From Papio anubis (taxonomy: Eukaryota; Chordata; Mammalia; Primates; Cercopithecidae): a stretch of 64,000 bases of DNA. The DNA lies in NCBI RefSeq assembly GCF_008728515.1, contig NC_044976.1, positions 36,851,376-36,915,375 on the forward strand. Direction: 5' to 3'. The translations under genes were made by a program, and so were the position numbers. Below the pieces are notes generated by a model. That model was not told the DNA's origin. It worked only from the letters and a program-made list of their open reading frames with translations, and made no database searches. Below are positions 10,034 to 21,560 of this stretch, in pieces (within the stretch, counting starts at the first letter, position 1; the number at the start of each line of letters is the position of its first letter).

Positions 10034-10191
10034 TTTTTTTTTTTTTTTTTGGTCTTTTTTTTTTCCTTTTTGTGGAAAATGGGGTCTGACTATATTGTCC
10101 AGGCAGGTCTCAAACTCCTGGGCTCAAGCTCTCCTCCCGCCTCTGCCTCCCTAAGAGCTGGGTTTACAGGCGTGAGCCATGGCGCCCGGCC
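10034..10191 (-). repeat. Antisense Alu-related monomer (FLAM or Alu left arm)
   Basis: T-rich stretch, then 'gtctgactatattgtccagg' and ending 'gagccatggcgcccggcc'. Only one monomer is present, so it is a free left monomer or a deleted old Alu. Confidence 0.8.
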
Positions 10192-10211
10192 TTTACCACA
10201 ATTTTTAAAAA

Positions 10212-10500
10212 TGGCTGGGGGCAGTGGCTCACACTTGTAATCCCAGCATTTTGGGAAGCCAAGGCAAGACGATTGTTTGAGCCCAGGAGTTCAAGACCAG
10301 CCTGGGCAATATGGTGAAACCTCGTCTCTACAAAAAATTAACAAAATAAGCCAGGTGTGGTAGCATGCACCTGTAGTCTGAGCCACTGCAGAGGCTCACT
10401 TGAGCCAGGGAGGTTGAGGCTGCAGTGAGCTGTGATCATGCCACTATACTCCAGATTAGGCAACAAAGTGAAATCCTGTCTCAAAAACAAAACAAACAAA
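10212..10500 (+). mobile_element. AluJ-like element
   Basis: Diverged dimeric Alu ('gcccaggagttcaagaccagcc' region, 'ctacaaaaaattaac' linker), ending in a mixed A-rich tail. The high divergence and linker fit AluJ. Confidence 0.9.
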
Positions 10501-10507
10501 AAGATTC

Positions 10508-10690
10508 AAACTTCAGCTCTGCTACTAACTGGTTTTTTTTTCTACTAGAACACTACTGTTTCTTTATCTATAAAATGAGGACAAGAACTGACTTCTCGGG
10601 TTTGTTGTGGGGGTTAAATGAGATGGTGCATGTCACACACTTAGCACAGCACCTACTATGCAGTAAGAACTCATGCAGACAGCACTATCA
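10508..10690 (+). repeat. MIR SINE
   Basis: 'Cttcagctctgctactaact', 'ctttatctataaaatgagg', 'gtgggggttaaatgag', 'cttagcacagcacctac' follow the MIR order. Confidence 0.8.
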
Positions 10691-11430
10691 CTGGCCTTGC
10701 TGCTGTTATTTACATTCTTTGTTCCTAACTCCTACATTTTACAGGTGAGGAAAGAAAGACCCAGAGATGTGTGAGGCAGGGCATCCTGCCCAGTGTCCCC
10801 TGGCCAGTTGATGAAGGGGCAGGTGCTGGCACTGGACCTCCTGCCTCCAACAGCCCCTCTCAGTGGCTAAGCTCCCATGCTGGGTTCTGCCATGCCCTCA
10901 GCAGATGCTGTGAGTCATCGGGAAGAGCCTTTGCCCGCACACACATGCACATGCCCACTTCTGTTCTCTTCCACTATGGAGCATGTGCTTTTAAGGTACA
11001 CATGTAGGTGAGACCGTCAAGGTTTTCTTTTGCCTTGCTCCCCAGTTGACTCAAGAAGCTTTTCCACATGCGACACAAGTAACAGGAGATAATGTGAGCA
11101 CAGGTGTCTGCCCCTTTAAATCCTGTCATCAGAACCACCCAGGGGAACAGAAGGTAGTCTCCAGCCAGTTGGCCTTTCTTTGTCGAATTCTTTTCTAATT
11201 CTTCAAGGGTAGTAAGTAGGGGTGGGAGGGGTGCTTCCTCTTTCCTACTTTCCCAAAACGTCCTCAGCAGCAGCTGCCAGGGGCCCTGTGACAGCACAAA
11301 GCGCAGATGGAGTGAAGGTCTCCCACAACTAACTGTCCCTGCCTGCCCTCTCCCACCAGTACTCTGTATCCCTACCTTGGTTCTCCCCTAGGGCATGACC
11401 ATTTGATATCTGAGTCCTTCTGGAACCAAA
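10691..11430. other. Unique sequence
   Basis: No repeat or gene recognised. A single AP-1 type TGAGTCA is at 10911-10917, which is not meaningful alone. Confidence 0.35.
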
Positions 11431-12674
11431 ATCCTTTGGATACAGTTTGAACAAAATATATAAAATAATATTACATCATAACCCAAAGTATAAAATACAT
11501 ATGTAGAAGCCCATACTAAGATAAATAAATCAGTGGCCAAAGAAATGGAGAAGAGACAAATCTCCCCTGCAGAAGAATTCCAAATTATTTATGTAGATAC
11601 TTGGCCCTCAAGGAGGTGCAGCATAACTCCCCAACCCTTAGTGTAGGCTGTGTATAATGACTTCCTTCCAAAGGATGCAGTATGGAAAGGTGGAATAAAG
11701 ACAAACTACACTAAAGCAACCTGACAAACACTGCCTCTGCCAAGTGATCAAGATCAACATCAGCAGTGATGTCATGTTGATAGTGTGTACCCTTGATAAA
11801 TGAGATGAACATAGCACTTTACCTCTGTGGCCTTCCTCTCTAAAACCCATAACCCTAGTCTAACAGTGAAGAGAAAAAAAATCAGACAAATCCCAATTGA
11901 GAGATGGTCTACAAAATACCTGACTGGCACCCCTCAAAATTGTCAGGGTCTTTAAAAAAAGGAAAGCCTAAGAAACTGTTATGGACTGAACGTCTGTGTC
12001 CCCACAAAATGCATACATTGAAATCCTAACCCTTAATGTCGTGGTATTAGGAGGTGGGACCCCGAGAGGCCATTAGGTCATGAGGATGGAGCCCTCATGA
12101 ATGAGATTAGTGACCTTATAAGAAGAGATATGAGAGCTTGCTCTCACCCTCTGCTCCTCTACCATGTGAGGAACAATGAGAAGATGGCCATCTGCAAGCC
12201 AAGAAGTGAGCCCTCCAGTGCATTGATCTTGGACTTTCCAGCCTCCAGAATTGCGAGACACAGATGTATGTTCTTCAAGTCACCCAGGTCATCTGAACTA
12301 AAATAGAAACTGTCACAGCCAAAAAAGTGTAAACTAGAGACATGAGTACTAAAAGCAATGTGGTATCTTGAATGGGGCCCTGGAACAGAGAAAGGACCTT
12401 CAAGGAAATCTAAAGTAGTCTGAATAAAGTATGGACTTTCATTCACAATAATGTATCCATACTGGTTGGTGCATTAATTGTGAAGACTGTACCATACTTA
12501 TGTTAGATGTTAATAATAGGAGAAAGTGGGTGTATGGCCTGTACATAGAAGCCCCAGGTGGGTCAGGGGGCTCTAAGGGCCTGGGTATGCCTGGGGCATG
12601 GATACTCTTTCTGTGATATTGCACACTTTTCCTGTAAATATAAAATTATTCTAAAATAGAAGTTTATTTAAAAA
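11431..12674 (+). mobile_element. Old L1 3' end (L1ME/L1MC-type), split by an LTR
   Basis: L1 3' UTR text in plus orientation: 'cataactccccaacccttag', 'gacttccttccaaaggat', 'gtcatgttgatagtgtgtac', 'ataaagtatggacttt', 'gttaataatagg', and the end 'ttctaaaatagaag' with an A-rich tail. It resumes at 12311 in register after the LTR at 11977-12305. Confidence 0.8.
11977..12305 (+). mobile_element. MST/MaLR LTR inside an L1, perfect 5-bp TSD
   Basis: It starts TGTTATGGACTGAACGTCTG, has 'ggtattaggaggtgggac', 'catgaatgagattagtgac' and 'cttggactttccagcctcc', and ends in a decayed 'gtcacccaggtcat' tail. GAAAC at 11972-11976 is repeated at 12306-12310, the 5-bp duplication expected of MaLR integration. 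It is a solo LTR. Confidence 0.9.
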
Positions 12675-13400
12675 CAAAAACAAAAAACCTTCTTGGATAA
12701 TACAGAACAGAACCATTTATGTTGCATTATCTCAGAATCACGAACAATGCCAATGGGTCCTTTTTTCGCCACTCTTCAAATTCTTGGGTTCCTCAGGGGC
12801 CCCCAGGGACTGAATGGGCAGGCAGCACCCACCTCCCTTCCCCTCTCAGCTCCCTTTTCATCTGCTTTATACCCTCAGCTTCTACTTTACTGATGAAACA
12901 GAGTTCCTCTACTCTAAAGAGCTGACAACTACTGGTCTAGCCCAACCTCATCATTCAAGGTACAGGAGGGGGCATACTCAGGGGATTCACCAAGTAAGGG
13001 ACAGAGCTAGATCTGGAAGCTCATGTGGTAGACACCTGGGGCCGTTCTCCAGGTGTTGTCCCAGCTCTCACCTGTGAGTCTGGATCTCCTTGAGGCAGGA
13101 ACAGTGCCTGGTTTGTCTGTGTCCATAGAACCCAGAAGAGCACTTGAGACAGGGAGGAGTCCCATGGGATGAATGAATGACAGTGTTCCCACCACATGAC
13201 TGTTCCAAAATGACAGTGCTGTTCAAACCAGGAAAATTCTGCAGACATTTCAGATAAAGGCAAAGTAGAGATCTCGGTGGTCTGCATCCATATATTTAAT
13301 TAAAATAGACTCTTCTATCTGTCAGTGAGCTTGTGTACTGCAACCTGGCTTTGGAGGGACATTCATGCATCCATTGGTTCACTTTAAAAGCTTTATGGAG
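12675..13400. other. Unique sequence
   Basis: No clear repeat or gene; a weak MIR-like trace around 12940-13015 is not callable. Confidence 0.35.
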
Positions 13401-13686
13401 GCCAGGTGCAGTGGCTCATGCCTGTAATCTCAGCACTTTGGGAGGCTGAGGTCGGGAGTTTGAGACCAGCCTGACCAACATAGTGAAACCCCATTTCTAC
13501 TACAAACACAAAAACATTAGCCAGGTATGGTGGTGCATTCCTGTAATGCCAGCTACTCGGGAGGTTGAGGCAAGAGAATTGCTTGAACCCAGGAGGCAGA
13601 GACTGCAGTGAGCCGAGATCATGCCACTGTAATCCAGCCTGGGTGACAGAGTGGGACTCTATCTAAAAAAAAAAAAAAAAAAAAAA
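13401..13686 (+). mobile_element. AluS-like element with an internal deletion
   Basis: Dimeric Alu with a long A tail. 'Ggctgaggtcgggagtttgag' lacks the roughly 20 bases that normally lie between those blocks in the left monomer. Confidence 0.9.
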
Positions 13687-13739
13687 ACCCAAAAAACAAA
13701 AAACTTCCTGGAGCACTTCCTACACATTATTAACAATAG

Positions 13740-13875
13740 CAACCACAATAATTCATACAATAAGCATTCATCAAGCACCCACTATGTGTCAGGCTGAGTT
13801 CCAGACATGAGAAATACAACCCTGAACAAGGCAGACACATTCCTGCCCTCAGATAGCTTACATTCCAGTGCCCTA
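13740..13875 (-). repeat. L2 3' end, antisense
   Basis: 'Caagcacccactatgtgtcagg', 'gaacaaggcagacacattcc' and 'agcttacattccagtg' are the antisense of the L2 3' UTR. Confidence 0.7.
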
Positions 13876-13879
13876 GCAG

Positions 13880-14080
13880 GGATCCCTAACTGTTATAGAT
13901 GCTTCCTGTGTGCCATGCATTGAGCTCAAAGGTTCTCATTTCACCCTGTGAGGTAGGGACTTTTGGTTCCCCGATTTTTCAGATGGGGAAATAGAGGCCT
14001 AATTCCTTGTCTGAAGTTACTCAGTAAGCAAGTAGCTGAGCTTTGAGCCCAGGCACTCTGAATCAAGAACGCATATTCTC
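13880..14080 (-). repeat. MIR SINE
   Basis: 'Tgtgtgccatgcattgagc', 'ccctgtgaggtaggga', 'ttcagatggggaaatagagg', 'gagctttgagcccagg' are antisense MIR. Confidence 0.75.
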
Positions 14081-15269
14081 AGTTGTCATATGAGAGAGTA
14101 GCTGTGGGTCAGAGGACCTGGCTAGTGAAGCACACACACTAGGTGTCCTATGTGAAACACACACACTTCAATGGAAAATGAAGCAGCCCTTTATTACTAA
14201 CAACTGGTCATGCATCCAGCATCCCTTCCTCACTCCCCCCGCCCCACCACATGCAGGGCTCTGGGAAAAGCTGAGATAAGGAGTTAAGCTTTGCCAGGAG
14301 GTCTGTGCAAGCGTTTCTTACCAAGCACTACTGAACCTAAGATGGTGAGAGCTTCAGAGTGGCCCCTGCATGACTTACCCTCTTAGGCTCAGGCCCAAAG
14401 CTGCATCCAGGGTGGGGTGCCTGGCTGGACTAACAGGTGGAGGAGGCACAGAGCCTCTGTTCCTGCCTTTAAGGTATAGACACCAACCCACTAGTACGAT
14501 TTGTTCCAGAGAATATTCTTACTCTGTTCATTCCGACTATCAACATCTCCTCCCGTGGGAGGGGCATGACTAGGGAGGGATTAGAGTTGGGGCAACCCCC
14601 AGGCATGAAGGGAGGTAGAGTTCTTTCTCATCTAGGAGCAGAGAGGAACTATGGGCAGGGGATGGAAGTATTTTCTCAGTGCATTGTGGGCTCACCCCTG
14701 TGCTGGGCACAGGTGGTACAAGGAGAAGCAGCTGGGATTCCTGTCCTAAAAGGATTCACAAGAGGGTAAAAGAGACCACAGACTTCTACATGAATAATAT
14801 AGCCCAGCGGGGCTATATGAGCTGGTTGGGTGATGGTGGAGGCTTCTCAGAGGAGGGGTGAAGGCCTTGGTTCCTTTGTCTGAGTCAGGTTTTGAAGAGT
14901 GTGTTGAAGTTCTGCACACAGAGAAATGGGGAAAAGAACCCAGGAGTTAGATTCAAGGCCCCGAGCTTAGCAGCCACATGGGGTCGGGGGCTCTCGGGGG
15001 CTGGGTGAGCCTGGGCCACAGAAAGTTCGGGCAGGAGTGCGAAGAGTGAGGCTGGGAAGACGGGCTGCACATCAGACTGCAGCAGGCCTCGTGTGTGATA
15101 CTAGGGTACTCGGCCTTTGTTTTCTTTTGATAAGCAAGGAGTTCAAGGATAAGTTTTGAGTTACCTGGTTTTGTCAGGGGAGAGGAGAGTTGTGGCTTCG
15201 GGGCTTATACAGTCACACTTTTAATTTAGAAATTGATTCTGACAACTCATCTGAAGAACTCATTGTCAT
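14081..15269. other. Mostly unique sequence with an L2-like trace
   Basis: Around 14680-14890 'gctgggcacaggtggtac' and 'ggcttctcagaggaggggtg' resemble antisense L2. The rest is unrecognised. Near 14960-15030 is a GC-rich stretch without island-level CpG. Confidence 0.35.
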
Positions 15270-15960
15270 TCAAATAATTATTTGGCACCTACCACATACT
15301 TGACACTGGTAAGGGGCTAAAGATACAGTGGCAAACTGAATAGACATGATCCTGGCCATCTTTGAGCTTACAGATAGGCAGAAAAGATGAACATTAAAGA
15401 AATATTTAATTCCAGTTATGACAAGTCTATGGAGGAAAAGCCCGGCGGGGGTGAGTACATGTATCAGGGCAATATAGAATCTCCTGGGGATGGCAGAGAA
15501 GGTTGTGCTGAACTTATGGCATTGAAGGTGAGTCCTGGAGCCTGAGTAGACGCGTCTGGTCAGGGGGCAGGAAGAGGGTGTTCCGGGTGGAAGGAACAGC
15601 ATACACACAGACCTGGAGCTGGGGAGGAGCACGGCACAGTGGAAAACACAAAGGCGGCTCATGCACTTGGAATACAGCAAGTACGGAACAGGGTGGCATG
15701 AGATGGGCAAGCCCTCAAAAGCCATCACAAATATTTCAGACTTTATCTTAATATCAGGGTCAAACCATTAAACAAAGCAAAGTAACAGGATCCCATCAGA
15801 ATTTTATCCCTATGACATGGGAAACTTATTGGAAGAAGGCTCCATGAAGGCTGAGGGGTCATTAGGAGGCAGAATCAGCAGGCTTTGAGGATTGTCTTTT
15901 CTGAGGTGAAGATGAAAAGGGAGAAGTAAGTGGAACGCGATTCTAAGGATCTGAGCTTAG
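15270..15960 (-). repeat. L2 copy, antisense, ~0.7 kb
   Basis: Antisense L2 in consensus order: 'atttggcacctaccacata', 'gagcttacagataggcag', 'aggaacagcatacacacag', 'aagccctcaaaagccat' and 'tattggaagaaggctcc'. A 152-codon minus-strand frame here is LINE-derived and has no supported product. Confidence 0.6.
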
Positions 15961-16739
15961 AGAAAGGGACAGATGGCAACTTCGGATCAAGAGGGAGCAC
16001 ACAGGAGAAGGAACAGATGCTGGCAGGGACCAGCAATGTCTGCACAAGAAGAAATCCTGCAACTTTCACTATCACAAAACCAGAGAGCAAAGGTGAGTTT
16101 CCAAAGAGGTGGGAGAGGGTCTGGGTTGGAAAAGAGGCCCAGAGAGGCAGTAGGTGGAAGGTCCCCTGGTACTCCAAAATTCACTACTTGTACCTCCAAG
16201 GGAAGCTGTCAGGGAGGGGCAGGAGCTCTCTGAGCCCCTGCCCTGACCCCACGGAGGTGCACACTTACTTCCAGCTGGCCAGGTAAAGTGGAATCAAAGG
16301 CAGAAAAGTTCCCCACTGGCTGACATTTTGGGGAGCTCACAGAAGGGTGAGTTTCTCAAATCCAATCCCAGCACCAATGAGGAGCTGAAACATATTGTAC
16401 CCATTAGAAAAGAAATGCAAATCAGAAAGTCAGGCATTTGTGTCCATGACAACAGGGGGAACGTATTTTGGCAAATCTGAGTTCATTTATATTCAAATAA
16501 ATATTTCAGTCTATGACTCTGGCACTTTTTTGCATGAGATATTTCAGAACCATATTGAATGTTGCTCCCATGCTAAAAACTTGAGAATTAAAATGAGGTC
16601 CAATTTCAAAGTCTATCAGGCTCCAAGATTTTGAGGTTGGTTTTACCTCCAGGAATGAAAAAGAATGATAAACTAGAGAGTGATTCAGCACATTTGTACA
16701 AAGACTTTTTGAACTGGAAAGGCTGGTTCAATATTATCC
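15961..16739. other. Unique sequence with a candidate regulatory block at 16380-16720
   Basis: Repeat-free. A perfect octamer ATGCAAAT lies at 16415-16422, and an RFX X-box-like GTGTCCATGACAAC at 16440-16453 matches 11 of 14 positions of the palindromic X-box. AT-rich text follows to 16720. Regulatory function is inferred from motifs only. Confidence 0.3.
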
Positions 16740-16855
16740 CATGAAGCCCCTTCTTTGTAAAAATGGGACAACAGGCTCAAGTGAGGCCAAAGATCACATA
16801 GCAAATTAATCTAGAACTCAGGTCTCTGTCAGGCCAATGCCGTCTCCAGCACATC
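16740..16855 (-). repeat. MIR SINE fragment
   Basis: 'Tttgtaaaaatgggacaac', 'gatcacatagcaaatta' and 'tagaactcaggtctctg' are antisense MIR core. Confidence 0.6.
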
Positions 16856-16939
16856 AAGCCTGATGTTAGAATAGGAAGAACAGCAGGTGTAAGAAGACTT
16901 TGACACATGATCAAGTTCTTGTCTTTTAAGGTAGGATGT

Positions 16940-17460
16940 TGTCCTCTAATTACAAAAGCAATCCATGACCTTTGTGGGAAATCTGTGCAGTGTGTTACCC
17001 AAGACTTCAAAGATATAACCCGTAGTAAACCCTATAATTCCCCATACAATCACCGGTAGCATTTTAACACATTTCCTTCCAGCTTTTTTTGCGCATATGT
17101 CTTGTACATAGTTGAAGTCTTAGTACATGCAAAATTTTGCATCATAAGCATTTTCCTGAATCATTCAAAACTTTTTCTATGCAAAGAAAAAAGTTAACGG
17201 ATAAATAATATTCCACGCCATAAAAATACTATACATTTCCTAAATCATTTATTTAATTCACTGTTGGATATTTAGGTAATATCCAATTTTTATCATTTAA
17301 ATAATATTTTGTTGGGTATCTTCATGTTTAAATCTCTATTTACACATCAGATTATTTCCTTGGACTAAATTTCTAGACATGGAATTATTGGGCTAAAGGG
17401 TATAAGCATTTTAAAGACTCTTGATGTACATTGCATTGCAGAAAAGGTTATATTGTTGCT
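16940..17460 (-). repeat. Old L1/HAL1-type LINE fragment
   Basis: Antisense L1 3' region: 'aataatattccacgccat', 'tggatatttaggtaatatcc', 'ctagacatggaattattgggc', 'aaagggtataagca'. Strongly decayed; subfamily not assigned. Confidence 0.55.
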
Positions 17461-18164
17461 AGTGCAAGGTGGAATGCAAATCTCACCATGCCCTGACCAA
17501 CCCATTAAGCACCACGCCAGCCTTCAAGGAACACACAGCCAGCAAGGGGTGCGAGGAAAATGGCCTAGATAAACAACCTGCTACCATAATTTAGAAGAGT
17601 AAGGAGAGATGCTCGCCCTTACCGTGGAAAGATATTCCTAATTAGATGCTGACTCTGTTCTCTGGGAGAACCTGCCACTCTCATTACTTTTTGTGGCTCC
17701 TGACTTGGCTCTCAGAAGTTTCTCCTTGCTCACTGTCTTCTGTGGCCCCATCTGAAGTGGGTTTTGTAGAATATTCCCTTCTTGAAGGCTCTACAACTTT
17801 TGCAGCTGCTTTCTTCTGTGCAAGTTCAGGGACTCAAGAGGTGTTTTAAGACTAACCAGCCAAGTTGCTCTTGAGCTCACCTCCTTCTGGTAACACATTG
17901 CAAAAGCAGAAAGTAAAATCCAACTGATACAGTTGCTTTGACTCTTTCAAACTGTGTGCCCTAATGCCGCAGGCTCAGTAGGCACCTGGTCTGCATTCCA
18001 AGTTGTCACAGGTGAGTTTCACCAAATGGTTTGCCCCTGTATGTCATGGTTTTCCTTAATTCCAGCTCCAAAATAAGTTTCCTTGCTGCCTGTCACCTGA
18101 CCACCAAGTCAATGTCATGTATTTTAGGTTTTTGTAACAGCAGCACCCCACTTCTGGTAACAAG
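17461..18164. other. Unique sequence
   Basis: No repeat or gene recognised. Confidence 0.35.
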
Positions 18165-18590
18165 TTCTATATTAGTTAAAGTAATACTGGCTGTTGGAGT
18201 ATAAAACCCCCCAAATCTCAGTGAATTAACACAACATAAGGTTTTTTTAAAATCCCTGAAAGTCCTAAAAGTGGGGCTAATCTGACCAGTGGGCTGCTCT
18301 CCTCCATTAGTGATTCTGTTTCCCAGGTTCTTTTTATCTTTTGGCTCTGTCATTTTCACCCCTTAGCATATCAGGTGACTGTGCTTACCTGTATCAAGCT
18401 GGGAAAGGGAAAGAGAATGGAAAAGACAATGTTAGATATTTTTTAATGGCCAGGTCTGGAGTAGCTTACATCAGTTTCACTGACAATCCATCAGCTAGAA
18501 CTTAACTGCACATACTTAACTGCAAAGGAGAAGGAGATGTGTAGTTCATCCTCAAGCCAAGGAGGAAGACAAAACGGCTTTTGATGAACT
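18165..18590 (-). repeat. Old LTR-like repeat, family unassigned
   Basis: 'Gtaatactggctgttggagt', 'aaatctcagtgaattaacac', 'gggctgctctcctccattag' and the far-end 'aaaacggcttttgatgaac' follow a common middle-aged repeat whose ends resemble MaLR-type LTRs. 27545-27900 is a second copy. Confidence 0.45.
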
Positions 18591-18984
18591 CATGGCGATG
18601 TCCTCACTACCTTTCACAGTGCACTCTACATTTGCATGGTTCATCTCTTTATCTCACCCCATTCCTGCCCCTGTCAACAGAGCCTGTCTTTAATTAAAAT
18701 GTTGGTATTTTATTCATCAAGGATTTTTTCATTAATTTTAATTTTTAAAAATACTGCATTAAAATTTTATGTCTCTTGATTATTGAGCTTTTTTGGCACC
18801 CCCTTAAGCTTGGCCCACTCCTCTGACCCAAGTTCCAGCCCTAGAATCAGGAAGAGGAAACCCATTGGGATGGATTTTTCCACAATTTGAGGGAAACACA
18901 TTCCACTTTCTTCTCTTTTGAAAGAGCACCTCACCCATGAGGATCCTCTATCACTTATTACTCATGTTATGTGGAAATTGAACT
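18591..18984. other. Unique, AT-rich sequence
   Basis: AT-rich around 18690-18790; nothing recognised. Confidence 0.3.
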
Positions 18985-19175
18985 AGACGTGGAGTCAAAT
19001 CCTAGCACAATCATGGACTGGCTGTGTGGCCTGGCACAGTTCCTTAACCTGTCTGTGCGTGCTTGTTCATCTCTTCAGTGGGATCACAAATCCTGGGTCA
19101 AGGGGTCCCGAGGTAGGGCATGGGAAAGACCTCAGGGCCAGGTTCATGGAAGGCATATAATAAATACTGGCAGAA
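18985..19175 (+). repeat. MIR SINE
   Basis: 'Gtggagtcaaatcctagcac', 'ctggctgtgtggcctggcac', 'cttaacctgtctgtgcg', and 'ggcatataataaatactgg' at the 3' end. Confidence 0.75.
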
Positions 19176-19213
19176 TCTGGATCCAAAGTGTTTATTGAAA
19201 AGCCCAGCCTGGG

Positions 19214-19508
19214 CTGGGTGTAGTGGCTCATGCCTGTAATCCCAGAACTTTGGGAGGCCGAGGCAGGCAGATCACGAGGTCAGGAGATCGAGATCATCCT
19301 GGCTAACACAGTGAAACCCCATCTCTACTAAAAATACAAAAAAATTAGCCGGGCATGGTGGCGGGCGCCTGTAATCCCAGCTACTTGGGAGGCCAAGGCA
19401 GCAGAATGGTGTGAACCTGGGAGGCGAAGCTTGCAGTGAGCTGGGATCATGCCACTGCACTCCAACCTGGGTGACAGAGCCAGACTCCATCTAAAAAAAA
19501 AAAAAAAA
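19214..19508 (+). mobile_element. AluY-like insertion with TSD
   Basis: Full-length, low divergence, 'gcttgcagtgagc' Y-type text. AAAAGCCCAGCCTGGG (19198-19213) and AAAAACCCAGCCTGGG (19511-19526) are a 16-bp target-site duplication with one mismatch. Confidence 0.95.
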
Positions 19509-19959
19509 CAAAAAACCCAGCCTGGGCCAGCTGGTATAGGAAACACAAAACAAATATCTGCCCTCATGGATTGTACACCTTAATAAGAAGTCAACGGGAA
19601 AATGTGACCTCAGTGACCTCTTCAATGTTTGCATTTTTAAACAGGCTGTTTGGTGGAGCAGGGGAGCAAAGGGGCGGGATGTAGGGGAACCCAGGGCAGG
19701 GTGGGGCAAGTGGTGACATCACTTCATTTTAAGGACAGTAATTCTCCTGGCAACACCCATTAACCTAAAACCCCACCATGCCTCTTCCAAATACCTGCTA
19801 GAAGCTCTTTCCCAAAAGGGCCCACAGTCCTTGCCACAAAACATTTTTAGCACATTTAAAACAGAACTTTGAGCGTGGATTTAAAGCAGTCCTATGACAT
19901 CATGTGTGGAATATATAGAAACCTTCCATGAGCAGAAGATTTGATTGAGCCTCATTGTT

Positions 19960-20105
19960 GACAGCACATCTGTCTGGAGCAGCTGCAGGGGCCAGGCACT
20001 ATTCTGGGCACTGTGGGCAGAAATGGAATGAGGGATGTCGTAGAGGCTCCTGCAAGGCTTACAGTCAAGGTGGGAAGGCAGGATGGGCACATGGAACAGG
20101 AACAC
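19960..20105 (-). repeat. L2 3' fragment, antisense
   Basis: 'Ggccaggcactattctgggc' and 'caaggcttacagtcaaggtg' fit antisense L2. Confidence 0.5.
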
Positions 20106-20440
20106 GCCTTCTTTAGTCAGAACTCTGTGCTGCGAGTGACAGATACCCTACTCAACTAGCTTAGGCAAACAGGGGGATGCTGATTATGAGAATGTTGGTG
20201 TGTCTCACAAAACCTAAAGAATAACCAAAGCCAAGGACTTGGATGCAGCCAGCTCTCTCTCCCGCTCCCATCTCTCCTTCTCTTGTGTGCCAAGCACATT
20301 CTTTCATCTCCCATAGCCCGGCTTTCTCCTTTCATCCAGGGGAAAACGTGGCTGCCAATAGCTTCAGAATTTGAGGTGTCATGGCCTCAGCCACCCCTGG
20401 AGAGAGACAAAGCTGACACCCAAAATTCCTAGGGAAGGTA
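20106..20440. repeat. Unassigned old interspersed repeat
   Basis: 'Tactcaactagcttaggcaaa' then 'ggatgcagccagctctctctc' resembles a middle-repetitive family I know by sight but cannot name. A weaker relative begins near 51440 ('caaactagtttaagaaaa'). Confidence 0.35.
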
Positions 20441-20831
20441 TTGATGGCTCATTTTGAGACAGGTGCTACCTCTGGAATAATCAACCGTGTCCAAGGGACA
20501 GAAGGACAGCACACCAATGTGGCAGCTCCCATGGTGATTGTATGGATGGGGATGGGAAGTTCCTAGAAAAAGATCTGGAGAGATCCACTGAGAACCATAC
20601 AGGACTCTGCACAATGAGAAATGAGAGAGACATTAACAGGAGGTCAGAGGAAGAAGCAAAGGACCCAGCTCTGTAAGACCTTGTTAGGCAGTGTTAAAGG
20701 GTAGTGTATCCGGGCACCTATATGAAAGATGACCAACTGTACTTGTGTTTCCTCCCTTCTCATCTCGGGTAAAGTAGGAAGCTGGTGGTGGAAAACAGAG
20801 GATGAAGCCCTTAGCAGCCAGCCCCAACCAG

Positions 20832-21045
20832 CTCACTATGTGCCAGATGCTATGATAAGCCCTTATATGTATTGTCTCCATTAATCCCCACAGAAAACTT
20901 GTGAGGGAAAAAATGAGTATCCCATTTTACAGATGAGGAAACTGAGGATAGCAGAGATTAAGTAACTTGCCACAGATCACACAGCTGTAGGTGGAATAGC
21001 CAAGCTTTGAACCAGGTGTGTGTGTGACACCATGCCCCATGGCCT
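20832..21045 (-). repeat. MIR SINE, near full length
   Basis: Antisense MIR: 'cactatgtgccagatgc', 'cccattttacagatgagg', 'agtaacttgccacagatcac', 'agctttgaaccagg'. Confidence 0.85.
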
Positions 21046-21256
21046 GACTTGCCACCCCTCCACTGCTGCACCCACCCAGACAGCACTGATGGTTTCTAGG
21101 TAAAAAGATGCCCCAAGAAACATCTGCCAATCCCCTCTAGAACACTGTTTTGAGAAGGTGCATTAGTATAGCTCCTCTGAGGAACAAATGCCAGACAGAA
21201 TTAGATGTGCCAAAAATTTATTAGGGAAGCAATGGTGATAGAAAATGGGGAAGGTG

Positions 21257-21560
21257 GGCCAGGCACAGTGGCTCACGCCTGTAAATCCCAGCACATTGGG
21301 AGGCCAAGGCAGGCAGACCACTTGAGGTGAGGAGTTTGAGACCAGCCTGGCCAACATGGTGAAACCCCATACCTACTAAAAACAAAAAAGACTAGCCAGG
21401 CATGGTGGTGCACTCCTGTAGTCCCAGATACTTGGGAGGCTGAGGCAGGGGAATCACTTGAACCCAGGAGGTGGAGGTTGCAGTGAGCCAAGATTTTGCC
21501 ACTGTACTCCAGCCTGGGCAACACAGCGAGACTCTGTCTCAAAAAAAAGAAAAAAAAGAA
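21257..21560 (+). mobile_element. AluS-like element
   Basis: Full-length Alu ('ggccaggcacagtggctcac' start), both monomers, A/G tail. It sits inside otherwise unrecognised sequence. Confidence 0.95.

Noticed and set aside
15270..15728. 152-codon minus-strand frame
   Set aside because: It lies in an L2 copy, shows no intact LINE domain, and does not start or end at element boundaries.
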